Below, in pieces: positions 27,149-39,429 of a stretch of DNA of 64,000 bases. A program made the translations under genes and the position numbers. The notes beneath the pieces are model-generated. The model saw only the letters and a program-made list of their open reading frames with translations. It ran no database searches and was not told the DNA's origin. Position 1 is the first letter of the stretch; each line of letters begins with the position of its first letter. The DNA comes from Dioscorea cayenensis subsp. rotundata (taxonomy: Eukaryota > Streptophyta > Magnoliopsida > Dioscoreales > Dioscoreaceae), in NCBI RefSeq assembly GCF_009730915.1, contig NC_052480.1, positions 310,001-374,000 on the forward strand, in the 5' to 3' direction.

Positions 27149-29909
27149 TCAATTTTTCTGTTTGTCATAGGCTTGAATCCGCTGCTCCAGCTGCATCAAC
27201 AGATCCACGAGAAATTAGCAAACATATATAGTCTAAACTTCAACACAGATTCCTAAGAGTTGCAGAGCATACGCAAATTAAATCATAGTAATTCTAAGCA
27301 TACAAATAACAATGGTTGCATATGCAGTCCATAATAACAAGCGAAAGTTTAGCCTTCTGCTTAGAAGTTTCAGACTCACAATGTAGATGAATTTATTTTT
27401 CATAAGTTATAATTAGAGAACAAAAATATTGGAAATTGGAAGCGATGAAAACCCCCTTTGACATATTAAACTCTGTTACCAAGGCAACATTTTTTTTGAC
27501 TGGAGTATGACTTAAGTATTCATTACGATTGTGTACCTGAAAAATGAAAACTCAAGAAGAATGCTCCAATTACCTGCAGCATAGTTTCAAGCTTGCTTCT
27601 TAGATGCAGATATTCACGCTTGACAACATTCAGAGCACGGAGGCACCTATTTGAAAAAAGCCATGTTAAAAGAACAGTGCTTGTGCTAAAGAGGAAATAT
27701 CAAGGGTTAAAGGGCAAGGCGTTGATCTTAACGTCCACTGAGTAATTAATAAGTATTAGTAGACATATGAAAGCATTCGAAAAAAAGGATAACATAAATT
27801 GATCAGGGGAGCTTGGGGGCAGAATATTCTTAACAGCATCTACCAAGAAAATCGGAGATGATTGATGATTCATAAATAACCCAAGTCCTAGAAGATCACT
27901 ATCCCACCAACCTTCAACCAGATACTTAATTTCCATTGCCAATAAATCACGGCGCTGAGGCACTAGCCATTATATCCTAAACAGAATGGAGCTTGTCGTT
28001 ACAACTCATGAAATAAACTTGGATAACCACAAAGATCTTTACATCTGTGAGAATCTCACAGTTTAGTATGTAAAATCTATCTTATCATCTCAAGATCCTA
28101 TCGACACCTCCTTGGTTTACTTGAAAAACATCAAAAAGATAAAATTCCACAAGACTACCATTCAGCCAACCAAACTCAATAATTTAGGGTAAAAACTTTC
28201 TTGATTATTGCCCCAAAAACAAGATTATGGTAAACTCCATTTTCTCCAAAGATAATATCCAAAATGGTATTATAAGGCATCCAAAAAAAATTAATTATCT
28301 AACAAAAGGCGTTCAAATAATATGTAAAATTAATCCACCAAATAACTAAAAATAATATCAAAAGTGTAGTAGGCTAATGAAACAATAAGCTACCAAACAA
28401 AAGATCTTAAAGAGTCCGTAAAACTAATAACCTAAAAAGCCATTGTAAAATAACAAAATATTCTATTAGTGTCCTGGAAGTTGTTTAAATAAAAAATTGT
28501 TCACAAAACCATGATATGATCATGAGAATCAATTCATACCCTTCTCTGTCATTGTCCTCAAGGGAATGACGGAACTGAATGCATGCCAATTTCACATTCT
28601 GAGCACCCACACTGTAAAATAGTACACCAGTAGCACATATGAGCGCAAATGAATTTGACAAACACAATGGCCTGTGAAAAATTAGCACTTGGTGGATGAA
28701 GATAAAGAAGTGAAAGAAATAGGCTAATAAAGAGTTGATATAATCATTTCAATTTGTATTTGACCATGAAGCCCAAAATATAACCCTCAACTCTGAGTAC
28801 CATTTATGTGAGATAAGTGCTGTTACCCTGGCAAGTAAAAGTACAAAAAGGAAAACTGACACACGCTAGGCGTACAAAACAAAGAAGTATTGGGGAAGGT
28901 CAAAAGCCAGTAAGTTCATTTATATTAACACATGTGATCATAAATGTCAACCGTGTGAAATGAAAAACTTGTTTTGTATCCAGTCCTTGTGACACGGCAA
29001 TCAGTCTGTCCGTAGGTTGAAAAATAACTAGAATGAATATGACCAAAAAGAACATCCCGCTTTCCAACTTTAATAAAACTGCAAATGAGGATATCTTCAA
29101 TCATAATTTCACAAACATTGTAAGTACTACGAGAAGATCATGATGAACTGCAATTCGATCACCAAATGCAGAGAAAAAAAAATAAAAAACTAGCCAAGTT
29201 AAAAACATCAACAGCACATGCTTTTCCTTCAAAAACATAGTGAACATAGAAAAATACTAAGAAGAATTAATCAATTAAAACAGATGAGCAGAAATACCAT
29301 TTCCAATGCTCAGTACCACCAAGCACTAACCAGAAAACACAATTCATCCTATCAAGTCTAGAATCCATAGAAACACACTAAAAAAAAGAGGGATTTAGAT
29401 CAAAACCTCGAGCTACTCCCTTTGAGCTGGTGGATATAAGCATCCACTTGTTGGAATTCAATCACCGGCTGATTCCTGAGAAAGCAAATACCAAAAAAAT
29501 AAAAATAAAAAAATTTCCCAATTTCATCATAAACACGCATACTCAAAAGATGAAGTAAATTAAAAATTAAAACATACATTATTTTATCCAACTCGCCAAA
29601 AATCCTCTCAGCATCATCACAGAACAAAGTGACAACTTCCATGACAAAGCAAGGGTTAGTCTCATCCTGCAGACTCTGCAACTGTTGAAACTGCTCATCC
29701 AGCAACCCCTGCAACAAAAAAAACCACTCAAATAACAACAATCCCCCAATTCCAGAACATCTCACAAAACCCTAACACGATCAAACCAAAAAGTCAAAAT
29801 TCTCCATATAAAACACGAAATCAAAAGCCAAAAGAAGAGACCAAAGTACCTCCTGGTACATGGAGTCCATCAGCGAGGCTAGTTGTTCCTTCAGTGCGAC
29901 AGCCGCCAT
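27149..29909 (-). CDS. AHP: Histidine-containing phosphotransfer protein (AHP type)
   Basis: Six exons on the minus strand, 29909-29850, 29708-29578, 29475-29407, 28611-28540, 27646-27574 and 27190-27149, join in phase to 148 residues, the usual AHP length. The HPt signature HQLKGSSSSVGA carries the phospho-accepting His at residue 79; the surrounding sequence is an all-helical four-helix-bundle type without a signal peptide. These proteins relay phosphate from cytokinin receptor histidine kinases to nuclear response regulators. The conserved His is present, so this is a true HPt and not a pseudo-HPt. The start codon is the first in frame and fits the family N-terminus (MAAVALKEQL). Introns 4 (27647-28539) and 3 (28612-29406) are long and A/T-rich with nothing recognised inside. 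Confidence 0.96.
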
Positions 29910-30374
29910 GAGAGATCCAAAGGGAAGGGAAGAAGGGGGTTCTATATGGAGTTCTCTTGTGGCTCGGAGACGAAGAAGCAATGACGAAGAAGATAAGAGT
30001 AATATTTATTGCTGGAAATCCAAAAGATGAAACCTTTCTCTCTCTTTCTCTGCTCTTTATTATTCGCTCTTGGACTCTGAGAAAGAAAAAAAGAAGAAAG
30101 CCTGTGATTCCTCGCTCTGATGCCGAGATTTTAAATATCTCGTGCCTTTTTCGTAACTCCTACTTAATCAATCCTTCTTCTACATCTCTGTTTTTTTTTT
30201 TTTTTTAACTGAAGGATGTTCATACGCTACGAATTTCCATTTGTACGTCTCTTGGTCTTATGACTTTGACCGTTGGATTCAGAAGTCTGACTATATTAGC
30301 CATGGGATGGACTGACATGCGTGGAAATTGTATAAATGATTGTTAGCATATCAGCTTCAGACATAATAATTTTT
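29910..30374. other. AHP upstream region
   Basis: This is the probable 5' leader and promoter of the AHP gene. A pyrimidine-rich stretch (read on the plus strand) near 30037-30060 and a T16-type run near 30190-30206 are the only marked features. No convincing TATA box was fixed. Confidence 0.45.
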
Positions 30375-30379
30375 TAAAA

Positions 30380-31240
30380 AAAAAAACATAAGTGGATAAA
30401 TCATAATTTTATTTAACAAACAAAAACGAGTATAGATTGAAAACTGAAGAAGAGAAAATGGATCTACCCTAATCCAAGTGAATTAGAAAAGTCATCACTA
30501 GTAGTGATATACTTCCCAGGAAATTATAGTGGATCAAACAAAAACGAAAGAAGCGAAAAAGAATTCGATAGCTAGAAGATGAAAAACATCAGAAGGTGTC
30601 AAAGATCTTCATCAGCTAACTAAAAGGATAGGAAGTGAATCACTCCCTAACTGCATAGGATCCATGAGTGGTGTCCGGTATTGCAGAGGTACCACCAGGA
30701 CAACCCCGTAGCTTAAGAACTAATAAAGTTAAGGGATTGCTTTTATCTTTTGAGATGCTTCGTTTAGGAGTACTTGTTGACTCCCAGTAACTCTGCAGAA
30801 AAACCATCAAATGAGCATATTAGCAATTTTAATAATCACAATAAAGTAAGGTAGATCAAGTAATTGAAAAATTCGATTATTCTGTTCTAGCCAAATGTTC
30901 CACATGATAGCTTTTATGACGAGATCCTACAAGATGTGGAACCGGGTGTTTTGAGAAGGTAGCCAAGTGGTCTAAATTGAAGTAACAGTTGGAGGAGAAG
31001 AATGAAGGTTTAAGCATTGATTGAAAAAAATAAATCAGATCCGTTCCGAGAATTCACAATTAAAAAAAAGGTGTTTACCTGATTAAAAAATTTTTGTGAC
31101 AAAAAACATAAGTTTTTGTGGCAACTGGCAAGTATGCGTGTTAAAGCCTTTCTTGAAAAGGTTTGGAAGAGTAAAAATTTTGTCATCCCTTGCTAACTAA
31201 TAGAACAAAGAGAATTTATTTTTATATTTAACTTTTTATT
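30380..31240 (-). mobile_element. 5'-truncated LINE remnant, ORF2 tail and 3' end
   Basis: Read on the minus strand, broken frames give KIFTLPNLFKKG and later WNIWLEQNNRIF, which match the C-terminal zinc-binding end of non-LTR retrotransposon reverse transcriptases and closely resemble the better copy at 36865-37690. The element ends leftward in AATAAAATTATGATTTATCC followed by a homopolymer. Stops and frameshifts make it dead. Confidence 0.8.
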
Positions 31241-34200
31241 TTTATTCAAATTATTATTATTTTTTTTCAGCTTGTACACCACTGCGAAAAACCTAAAGTC
31301 AGGCATATAATTTTTGAAATGTTAAAATTGAGAATTTTACATGTGTAGTTAAGGCTATTTACTTTTTTTTTTTCTTTTACGAAAAAAATTACCTCATTAC
31401 TTAAATACCTTAAAAATTTTATAACCTCAAGCATGTCTGATAGACATAATTCAAATATAAATATTAAGTAAGAAATATATATTAACATTTTTTTTAGATG
31501 AATAAACCTTATAGATTACATGAAAAAGGTACATAAACGACAGTACAACAACAATAAACACTAAATATTGCAATAGAAACAAACAAAGAAAACAACAACT
31601 ACAATTAAAAATATAATTCATTTATAAAAAAAATGTAATAAATAAAAAAGAAAAGACAAAAGCATACAGTTATCCATAGTGCCCTGAAGTCGGATAAAGC
31701 AGAATCTTCCCTCTTAGACTTGGTCATATAGAACAGCTCAGACAACTGGCCACATATATATATATATATATATTTATATTAACTTTTAGATACAATCATT
31801 TTTTTTTTCTTTTACATATATGTATATATATAATTTGAGTTAAGGCACAAGGACAAGTTAATTTAAAAGATAATGTAAATGGGGCCCAGAAAGGAGGGAA
31901 TCAAACCCACCTAGAGACACGATCAGCCGACCAAGTTGATAATTTTTGGTTTTTGCGGCGCTAGACTAGATAGTAGGACTTATGCTGATAGTCATGGTAG
32001 CAGGTTTCACTGTTTTATTCCTTTAAAAAGATTATAGTCAATTTAGTCAAACTATTGCTTTGCCACAAACCACGTCAACAATGTCAGCTTGTTACTAAAT
32101 CTACAGTATACGAATATAGAAACAAACAAAGAATAAACAAAGATTAGGAGAACATTACCATATATTCTGGTCTTATTTTTTTTAATAATTTATTTTAGAT
32201 TCTGCTTGGTTCTATATTTATTATTTTTTTTATAATAATTCTGTAGACTGTAGTTTATTTATTTTTATAAAAAAATAATTACAGCATCGGTGAATTTTAT
32301 AAAAATAAATGATTTACATAGATGATTATGGTGGTATTCTTCTAATCTCCACTTATTTTTTTTGCCTTTTTATGGCAGAAATTATTTTCCCCATTATTAA
32401 ATATTTTTATTATGTTCTATAATCTGCTTTTATTGGCTTCATGCTCAAACGGCGAATATGTTAATTTATAGCACCTATTAATATTATATTTAATGCATAC
32501 TTTTTTTTGTCAAATATAATAATGAAATGATGAAGCATAAGAGCATATATATATATATATATATATAGCAGTCATGTCATGTCATCTCATCACATTGTGA
32601 CAAAATGTTGGTTTTTTTCCAAGTGCTGTTAAAGTGGATGGACAACAAGAATGAAAGCTATGACTAGTGTTTTATGATCAGTGTTCGTCTTCTTCCAGAC
32701 AACTGAAATCTCATAAAATCTTCCGAATAGCGACAGCTAAATTTTAATTTCATCCCTTTTGCCAAAAATATTTTAATTAATCACTTGTGGTGTTTGCAAA
32801 ATGTGTGGAAATTCTTTCAGCCTAGCTAGCTAATGATACTGTTTAATATATTTATACTACATATATATATATTTATATATGGTTTACATTGATCCTGGGG
32901 TGAGATATTCCGCGCGCGCACTAGAGAACAAAGAGAAAGATTTGCAAGAGATTTTGCTGGAGAATATATGTGATAGGCCTTGAAAGATGTTTGTAGAGAT
33001 AAAGATATTTGTATTTTGGCTTTAATATAAACTTTATATATATATATAGAACATCAACTTTGCAGAAAGTTCTTGCATACATATAAGCATATATAGACTA
33101 TAGAGTTTTATTCAGTCAATCCTAGCTACAACTATAAAACTTTAGCATGATATTTTCTTTTAATATGTAGAAGTCAAAAAGACTGAAAGAGTAGTCCTTT
33201 GGAGTTGTGATAAGTGCATAGTCAAAGATTGCAGAGCCCTTTGAATTTCTTATATATGAAGTCCATTTTTCATGTCTCTGCACCTTATAACCAAAATTAA
33301 CCCACTAAGAATAATGCTCATTTTCAATTTATTTATGGGATAATATTAATAAAGTTAAGAAAGTTAAATACTACATAATTTTTCCACATTTCTACTTGAT
33401 TTTTAGAAAAAATAATTATTTCACGAAAAAACCATTACATAAGAGAATTACTGTCATATATGATCAATTTGCGTAAACTAAAATTTATAAATATAATTAT
33501 GGTTTTTAGTTTTAATAAATTATGATTTATCCATATTTATAAAAAAATTATATATATATATATATTTACAGATGATTCTAAAGCATAATTAAATGCAAAC
33601 TCAGATATAAGAAATTAAAGAAATCAGACACTAAAACTTATTATGAACACCTTAGACCTTGTATTATGTTTGATGATGAGAAGAGCTTAAAAAAGTTTTT
33701 TAAAAAAATGATGGCAAACCTTTTCATATATACAAAAGTAGTAACGAATTAAACGTGATTGATAGAGTCGCTATGAATGGGATATAAATATAAAGAATAT
33801 TCTCCCATTACTTCTCCAATTTCTCTTTGTAGGTTATGCATGGCAAGAATCTTGTTATCAAAAACAAACAACAAGATGAAGATTTGATCCTAGCTAGAAT
33901 ATTGCAGACCCCGACATATTCTTTAACTAGTGTTTACTATTTTAAAATTTTTCAATGAATAAGACTTATCCACTTTATTCTCTCAAGGATAAAAATTCCA
34001 AACTTTAAATCAGAGCCGCAAACATATAAATATATATATATATATATTGTATGTCACCATTTGAAACTTTACATTCAATCTGAATTTAATTAAGCTCACC
34101 CACAGCATATATAGAAGTCCTCTTACTTTGGTTACATCAAAGAAAATTGAAGAGGCATGCGGCCAACACATCTAGAAGGAATATTAAAACAAAAGTATAT

Positions 34201-34261
34201 ATATGGCTAATGGCTGGAGATAAATTAACAATGCTTCTTTCATTAAAAGAAAAATTTAGAC
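31241..34261. other. AT-rich spacer
   Basis: No gene recognised. It contains (TA)n runs at about 31754-31773 and 32545-32568, a tRNA-like patch near 31860-31950, a short CG run at 32912-32919, and a LINE-tail motif at about 33505-33545 (TAATAAATTATGATTTATCC). Confidence 0.6.
31860..31950 (-). mobile_element. tRNA-like SINE fragment (candidate)
   Basis: On the minus strand 31908-31896 reads GGGTTTGATTCCC, resembling an RNA polymerase III box B, with TTGGTCGGCTGAT upstream as a possible box A. The patch is GC-richer than its flanks. No tail or target duplication was seen. Confidence 0.3.
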
Positions 34262-34268
34262 AGTATGC

Positions 34269-34501
34269 GAATTCTAACCCTAACCTTGCGCAGGAGTAGT
34301 TGTTCCTTCTGATAGTTTGGGTAGGTCTAAGGGACCAGATGATGTCTTCCGCCTTTTCAGCTTTTTTTTCTTTGTATTTTTCTATTGTTCTTAGTTCTAT
34401 TCCTCACTTCTGATGAGAGGATTTATCTTTTATTTTATTTTATTTCTTGTTGCTCATTTTTTTTAATAAAATTATGATTTATACATATTTATTAAAAAAA
34501 A
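34269..34501 (+). mobile_element. Short 5'-truncated LINE copy with target-site duplication
   Basis: Only the 3' untranslated end of a LINE is left, T-rich and ending AATAAAATTATGATTTATAC and then an A run. The 7-base string AGTATGC stands immediately before it (34262-34268) and again directly after the A run (34502-34508), as expected for target-primed insertion. Confidence 0.7.
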
Positions 34502-34669
34502 AGTATGCCAGCTATACAAACTAATTCTCAACTAGTTGACTTAAAGAAACTGCAAAACACATGGTGCTCTTGAATATATATTCTTAAAATGGCGTTTACT
34601 ATGCTTGACGGTAATATAATATTAAAAAGAAATTAAGATAAGTACTCATGATTCAACGAGGCGCAAGCC

Positions 34670-35046
34670 CATCACATGCATGATCATTGTTGCACTTCTA
34701 CGTAACCATCTCCACCACCTCTGGCCTCCCATGCATGCATATGCTTCTGAATCACAGCCAACTAGATCCGAGCATCATGAAGGTATGAAAAAGCTCAACA
34801 GATCCAAACTCATACAAACAAAGTCTACGCCGTACCCTTTGGAAAAATCACATGCAACTTTGACCTTAAAAAATATATCACATGTCACATGCCAAGTCAA
34901 CCAAATTCTATATTTATATTTACTTGGAAATGAAAAACGCAAACCAGAGCATATATATAATATTCAACCTTGATCTCTATATAAGGAGCTTGAGCCTCAA
35001 CATTCTCTTCACCCCACTCATAAACTCAAGTCAATTAGCTCCAATT
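34670..35046 (+). promoter_or_regulatory. Promoter of first root-cap-family gene
   Basis: TATATAA at 34978-34984 lies 63-69 bases before the start codon at 35047. Further up, CATGCA-type RY motifs occur near 34675-34680 and overlapping at 34730-34739. RY motifs are bound by B3 factors of the ABI3/FUS3/LEC2 type in seed genes; their use here is inferred. Confidence 0.6.
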
Positions 35047-35312
35047 ATGGCAAGGTTTTCATTGTGGAGAATTATGGCAATAGCCATCCTCCTCTTTGTC
35101 ATGGTGGAGGCTCAACCATACAAGCCCAAGCAAGTGAAGTGCAAAGATAAGAATGGTTATCCAATGTGCCGTGGCAGCAAGTTCACCTGCCCAGCTGCTT
35201 GTCCCAGGTCCTGCATGGCTGATTGTGAACTCTGTCGTGCAGTCTGCAGTAAGTTGAATTGGATTATTCATATATATCTTTATTATTATCATATGAGTAT
35301 ATATATATATAT

Positions 35313-35349
<37 letters not shown>

Positions 35350-36140
35350 TATGATTAATTTTAATGCGCGCAGGTTGTGACAAGGGTGGTGCGGTGTGCC
35401 AAGACCCACGTTTCATCGGTGGTGATGGCATAACCTTCTACTTCCATGGCCGGAAAGACAAGGATTTCTGCCTGCTCTCAGACTCCAACCTCCACATCAA
35501 CGCTCACTTCATTGGCCGAAGGAACCCAGAGATGAAAAGAGACTTCACTTGGGTTCAATCCATCTTGGTTCTTTTTGAGGACCACCAGCTCTACATCAGA
35601 GCTCAGAAGACCTCAACCTGGGATGATGCCGAGGACCACCTCGCCATTTCCTTTGACAGTGAGCCCATTGTTCTCCCAAGGGAGGAAGATGCAAAGTGGC
35701 AGACATCAGCACTGTCCATTGTTAGGTCCAGCAGCGCCAATGCCATCACAGTGGAAGCTGAAGGAAAGTTCAAGATCACTGCCAGTGTGGTTCCTGTAAC
35801 TGAAGAAGAGTCAAGAGTGCACAACTATGGCATCAAGGCTGATGACTGTTTTGCCCATCTTGAGCTTGGGTTCAAGTTCTATTCTCTCACCAGCCATGTG
35901 CATGGTGTTCTTGGTCAAACTTACAGAGAAGGGTATGTTAGCAGAGTGAAGATGTCATCTGATATGCCCATCATGAGCGGTGAGCATAAGTTCTTGGCGT
36001 CCGGTCTCTATGCCACTGATTGTGCTGTTGCACGGTTCGTGCGAGGCCCGCCGGCCGGGACAGCCGGCCAGTTGTCGGAGCTGGCTGATATAACTTGCAG
36101 TAGCGGAGTTAGTGGCCGCGGGATTATTTGCAAGAAGTAG
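35047..36140 (+). CDS. Secreted Cys-rich root-cap-family protein, copy 1
   Basis: Exons 35047-35248 and 35374-36140 join in phase 1 to 322 residues. A signal peptide (residues 1-22, ending VEA) precedes a compact Cys-rich segment (VKCKDK...C...CPAACPRSC...DCELCRAVCSCDKGGAVC), then a conserved block starting CQDPRFIGGDGITFYFHG and a C-terminal root-cap domain (ADDCFAHLELGFKF...GVLGQTY...YVSRVKMSSD...GLYATDCAVARF). The family is known from root-cap and seed transcripts of plants; its biochemical role is not established. The product ends RGIICKK. The 125-base intron carries (TA)n and (GA)n repeats. It is about 65% similar in the main domain, by eye, to the gene at 40084, so the two are tandem paralogues. 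Confidence 0.9.
35299..35347. repeat. (TA)n-(GA)n compound microsatellite in intron
   Basis: A TA run to about 35314 is followed by a GA run at 35316-35347, all inside the short intron of the root-cap-family gene and about 26 bases before its acceptor. Confidence 0.95.
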
Positions 36141-36632
36141 TGAAAATTAAGCTCGATCTGCATGTAAAACAATCAAAGTATATGTCCAAACAAAAACACA
36201 TGCATATATAATATATGCATATGCATGTGTGCATGTATGTGTGTTCGAATAAGGATACATGGAATAAGTGTGGCATTTGTATCTGTTGATTAAAGTGTTT
36301 AAATGTTTTACTGTTCATTTATAAGCTCGATTATCAATATTTTTCCTCTTAGCTTTATCACTGTGAAGTTATGAATAAATCCACACAAACATACACCTGA
36401 GGTGGTAAATGTGGAATTTATGAATTTTCATTGAATCACATAAATATAATATGAACATAAAATATTTATATCCATATATATTACAAGCAGGGCGGTTCAC
36501 AGCAAAATAAAAATAAAAAAAAATAAAAACCAAAATGAATTGATGAAAAGGCATTTAATCTATTTGGTATTTTGTGTCAGTGTGCATGATATGTGTTAGA
36601 ACAATAGATTAAAAACCTATGTTATCAATTGT

Positions 36633-36635
<3 letters not shown>

Positions 36636-36683
<48 letters not shown>
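36636..36683. repeat. (TA)n microsatellite, longest in window
   Basis: About 24 uninterrupted TA units. This is a likely polymorphic locus and a likely assembly weak point. Confidence 0.95.
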
Positions 36684-36685
<2 letters not shown>

Positions 36686-36864
36686 TATATAATTCACACT
36701 TGAATCTAAAACATCAATTAATATTAACATTAATTTAATTGAACAAATTATACACAATTAGAGTTAATTTTAAACTTAAAATAAATTAAATCTGAATTAA
36801 ATTTAAATTAACCGTATTTACTACGTTACTAAAATATTGGTTTATTCAAAGAAGCTTCCTTCAT

Positions 36865-37690
36865 ATGAATAAAAGTGGATAAACCACTAATTTATTAAAA
36901 AGAAGGAAAGCGAAGTACAGATGAAAAGGTCGCGAACAAAAAGTCTAAAAATAAAATAATAAACCGAAATTCTCACCGGGGATGAGGAAAAGCAGTGAAG
37001 CAAAAATCAAGACAGAAAGAAAGATAAAAATGAGACAAAGTTTGGGACGGTGAAGTCAACCGTCCCGGAGACACAGGCTCGCCCAAAGAATAAGGATAGG
37101 AGGACTACTCCCGATCGCTAGTCGTGCACCGAATCGCCGATGAAATCAGTGGGTCTAGTGCCCAGGAAGTTGAGAGAGCGCTTGATCCTCTGAGTGGCCT
37201 CCGTGGTATCCTGATGAAGGTTCTCTAAATCTGTTGAAAGCCAAGAAAGCAAAATATTAGCAGACTTGTATAAAATTGAAATAATAGGTAGACAAGTAAG
37301 GTTAAAAATGCGATTGTTTCGTTCAAGCCAAATATTCCAGATTATGGCTCTAGAACATAGGTCCCCCAGGTTCCGACGAGAGGAAATTAATGAGGGGATC
37401 CAAATGGTCCAAATATTAGATACTGAGGATGGGGAAGACTCAATATCAAGGTTTTGTCTGAAGAAGGACCAAATACGCTCCGCATATTTGCAATCAAGAA
37501 AAAGATGTTCCACTGTTTCTGAGTTATTATGACAAAGAATGCATGTGTCAATGACATTAGGATTACAACCTTTTTTGAATAGATTATCAATAGTAAGAAT
37601 TTTGTTTTCTCTGACCTACTAGCAGAATAAAGTCATAATATTAATTTTGTTTTCCCTTCATATCTTCTTGCTTTCAAAAAATAAATCGGA
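36865..37690 (-). mobile_element. 5'-truncated LINE remnant with readable ORF2 C-terminus
   Basis: The minus strand encodes RENKILTIDNLFKKG, then a zinc-binding reverse-transcriptase tail CILCHNNSETVEHLFLDC and AERIWSFF, then IIWNIWLERNNRIF, ending at a stop at 37118. An in-frame TAG at the upstream end (about 37611) shows decay. The element continues left through a 3' UTR to a tail at about 36870 (GTGGTTTATCCACTTTTATT on the minus strand). Confidence 0.85.
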
Positions 37691-38089
37691 CTTTATTTAT
37701 TTCACATGATATTATTTATCTCATTGAGTTGAATTTGTTTCAATATATATATTGCAAAAAAATTGTTTCAAAATAATTACATGTGGGCAGCTAGTTACTA
37801 GGTCCTTGATAATCCTTTAATGGGGTGATGTTTTTTTTTTTTTTTTAAAAGGTGGATAAGGGTGATGCGTCACCTTTGTTAAAAATAAAAAAAATAAAAC
37901 AGCTGCATAAATCATAGAAATTGAAAGATATAGTTGTTTAATCCGTAGGTATTTATTAATTTTGGTATAATATTTTCATTTTTAAGAGTAATAGCAGTGG
38001 ATAGCACATATTATATATATATCCAACTAGATTTATTTAACAATTTTAAAAATAAAATGATAAAATTCTTCTGAAAGTGAAGATTTTCT

Positions 38090-38855
38090 TCTGACTAGCT
38101 TTAAATGATAAAATTCTCACACTAGAAAATCTAGCTCGTAGAAGGTGCAACAAGACCGCTACTACAACTTGTGTTCTCTGCCACTCGGCATGTGAAATTG
38201 TTGATTATCTTATGATTAGTTGTCCTCTCACGTTCCGGATTTGGGCATACTTCTGTGTTGCCTTTGGAGTTCATTCTCTTCCCAACACGCTGAGGGACAT
38301 GTGGAGCTCTTGGGTCCTGGACAGGGTGTATAGGCACATGCTTCTAGGAAATTTATTCATCTATTCTATTTACTGGGCCATTTAGGCTGAAAAGAAAAGT
38401 CGTAACTTACTGTCTCTGATTTCATTACTATCATCTGTAAAATTGACCGTATGCTTCTCGCCTGGTTTTTTTGCAACCCCTGACCAAATTCAGGCTCAGC
38501 TGGAGTAGTCTATTCTTGCATCAAACGCAGTCTTTCATTTGCGGGATCCTAGCTCGCCAACACTAATGCTCCTGGTGACTCCAACAACAACATCAAGTAT
38601 ACGCATCTTTTACGTCATGTGTCTCTAACTGGCAGTTTCTTCTCACCCCTCTAAGGGGTACCTTCTTCTTGGCCTCTATCTATTTGTTGTTCTTTTTCTG
38701 TTTCTTTTATTGTTGGGGTTTCCCTCTTGTGTGATTGTTTGGTTTTTCGATTATTTTTGTGTTTTTCTTTAGCCAGTGTCATCGCTGGTGATCAAATTAT
38801 GGTTTTGATAATTTATTCACTTTTTCAAAAAATAGAAAAAAAAAAGGAAAAGGTA
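38090..38855 (+). mobile_element. 5'-truncated LINE remnant, plus strand
   Basis: Plus-strand frames read TTCVLCHSACEIVDYLMISC, then RIWAYFCV, then NTLRDMWSSW, then IYWAI, a stop, and AEKKSRNL: the same zinc-binding end of a reverse transcriptase as in the two minus-strand copies but from a different subfamily. A T-rich 3' UTR ends at a mixed A tract at 38826-38850. Confidence 0.8.
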
Positions 38856-38944
38856 CTGATTGATGGCCGGTAAAAAGAACCCGAGTTTAATGAGAAAAAA
38901 ATCCATAAAACTAGTCCAAAAAATTATTTATTTATTTATTTATA

Positions 38945-39429
38945 GGGAAAATTATTTTTTAGTTCCTGAAAGTTTCAAAACATCCCAGACAGACACTCTA
39001 ACATTTGAATTTGCCAGACAGTCCCTCCTTTTTTTGACAGTGTACTTTTCAATTAATGCAGCTTACTCTGTTAGTTTATTCTATTTTACAACATGTACTT
39101 CCCGCTTAAAATTATTAGTTTCCGCTTAAAATTTGGTGTTTTTGCTTAACTATATAAGTTTTAACTTAACATATAACACATTTGCGTTTAAAATTTGACT
39201 TTTTCGCTTAAAATTATGGGTTTCCGCTTAAAATTTGATATTTTCGCTTAAAAACTGAGAGTCAGACCAGTTAATATATGTTACATTTATGTCAACGTCA
39301 ATCACTTTTATATGAAAGGTCTGAAAAAAAATCTGTCAGAAGAAGGAATGATCTTTTGGGAATATTCAAAGCCATGGGGTTTTTTGTGAATATCTGAACT
39401 TTGGAGGAATTTTTTTTGTTCATTTCTAG
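38945..39429. mobile_element. MITE-like element with 9-bp flanking duplication
   Basis: A 485-base segment is flanked on both sides by TTATTTATA (38936-38944 and 39430-39438). Its ends are imperfect inverted repeats: GGGAAAATTA...AGTTCCTGAAAGTTTC at the left, and on the other strand AGAAATGAAC...ATTCCTCCAAAGTTC at the right. A 9-base duplication is typical of Mutator-like elements. The duplication is AT-only, so chance is not excluded. It has no coding capacity. Confidence 0.5.
39101..39256. repeat. 20-bp periodic array, core CGCTTAAAATT
   Basis: The core recurs at or near 39103, 39123, 39143, 39164, 39184, 39205, 39225 and 39245, that is every 20 bases or so. The first, second and last three units are best kept; the middle ones are degenerate. 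It lies inside the MITE-like element. Confidence 0.85.

Noticed and set aside
39101..39256. CRISPR-like array (regular 20-base spacing)
   Set aside because: The whole 20-base unit is related, with no unique spacers, and the setting is a plant genome.
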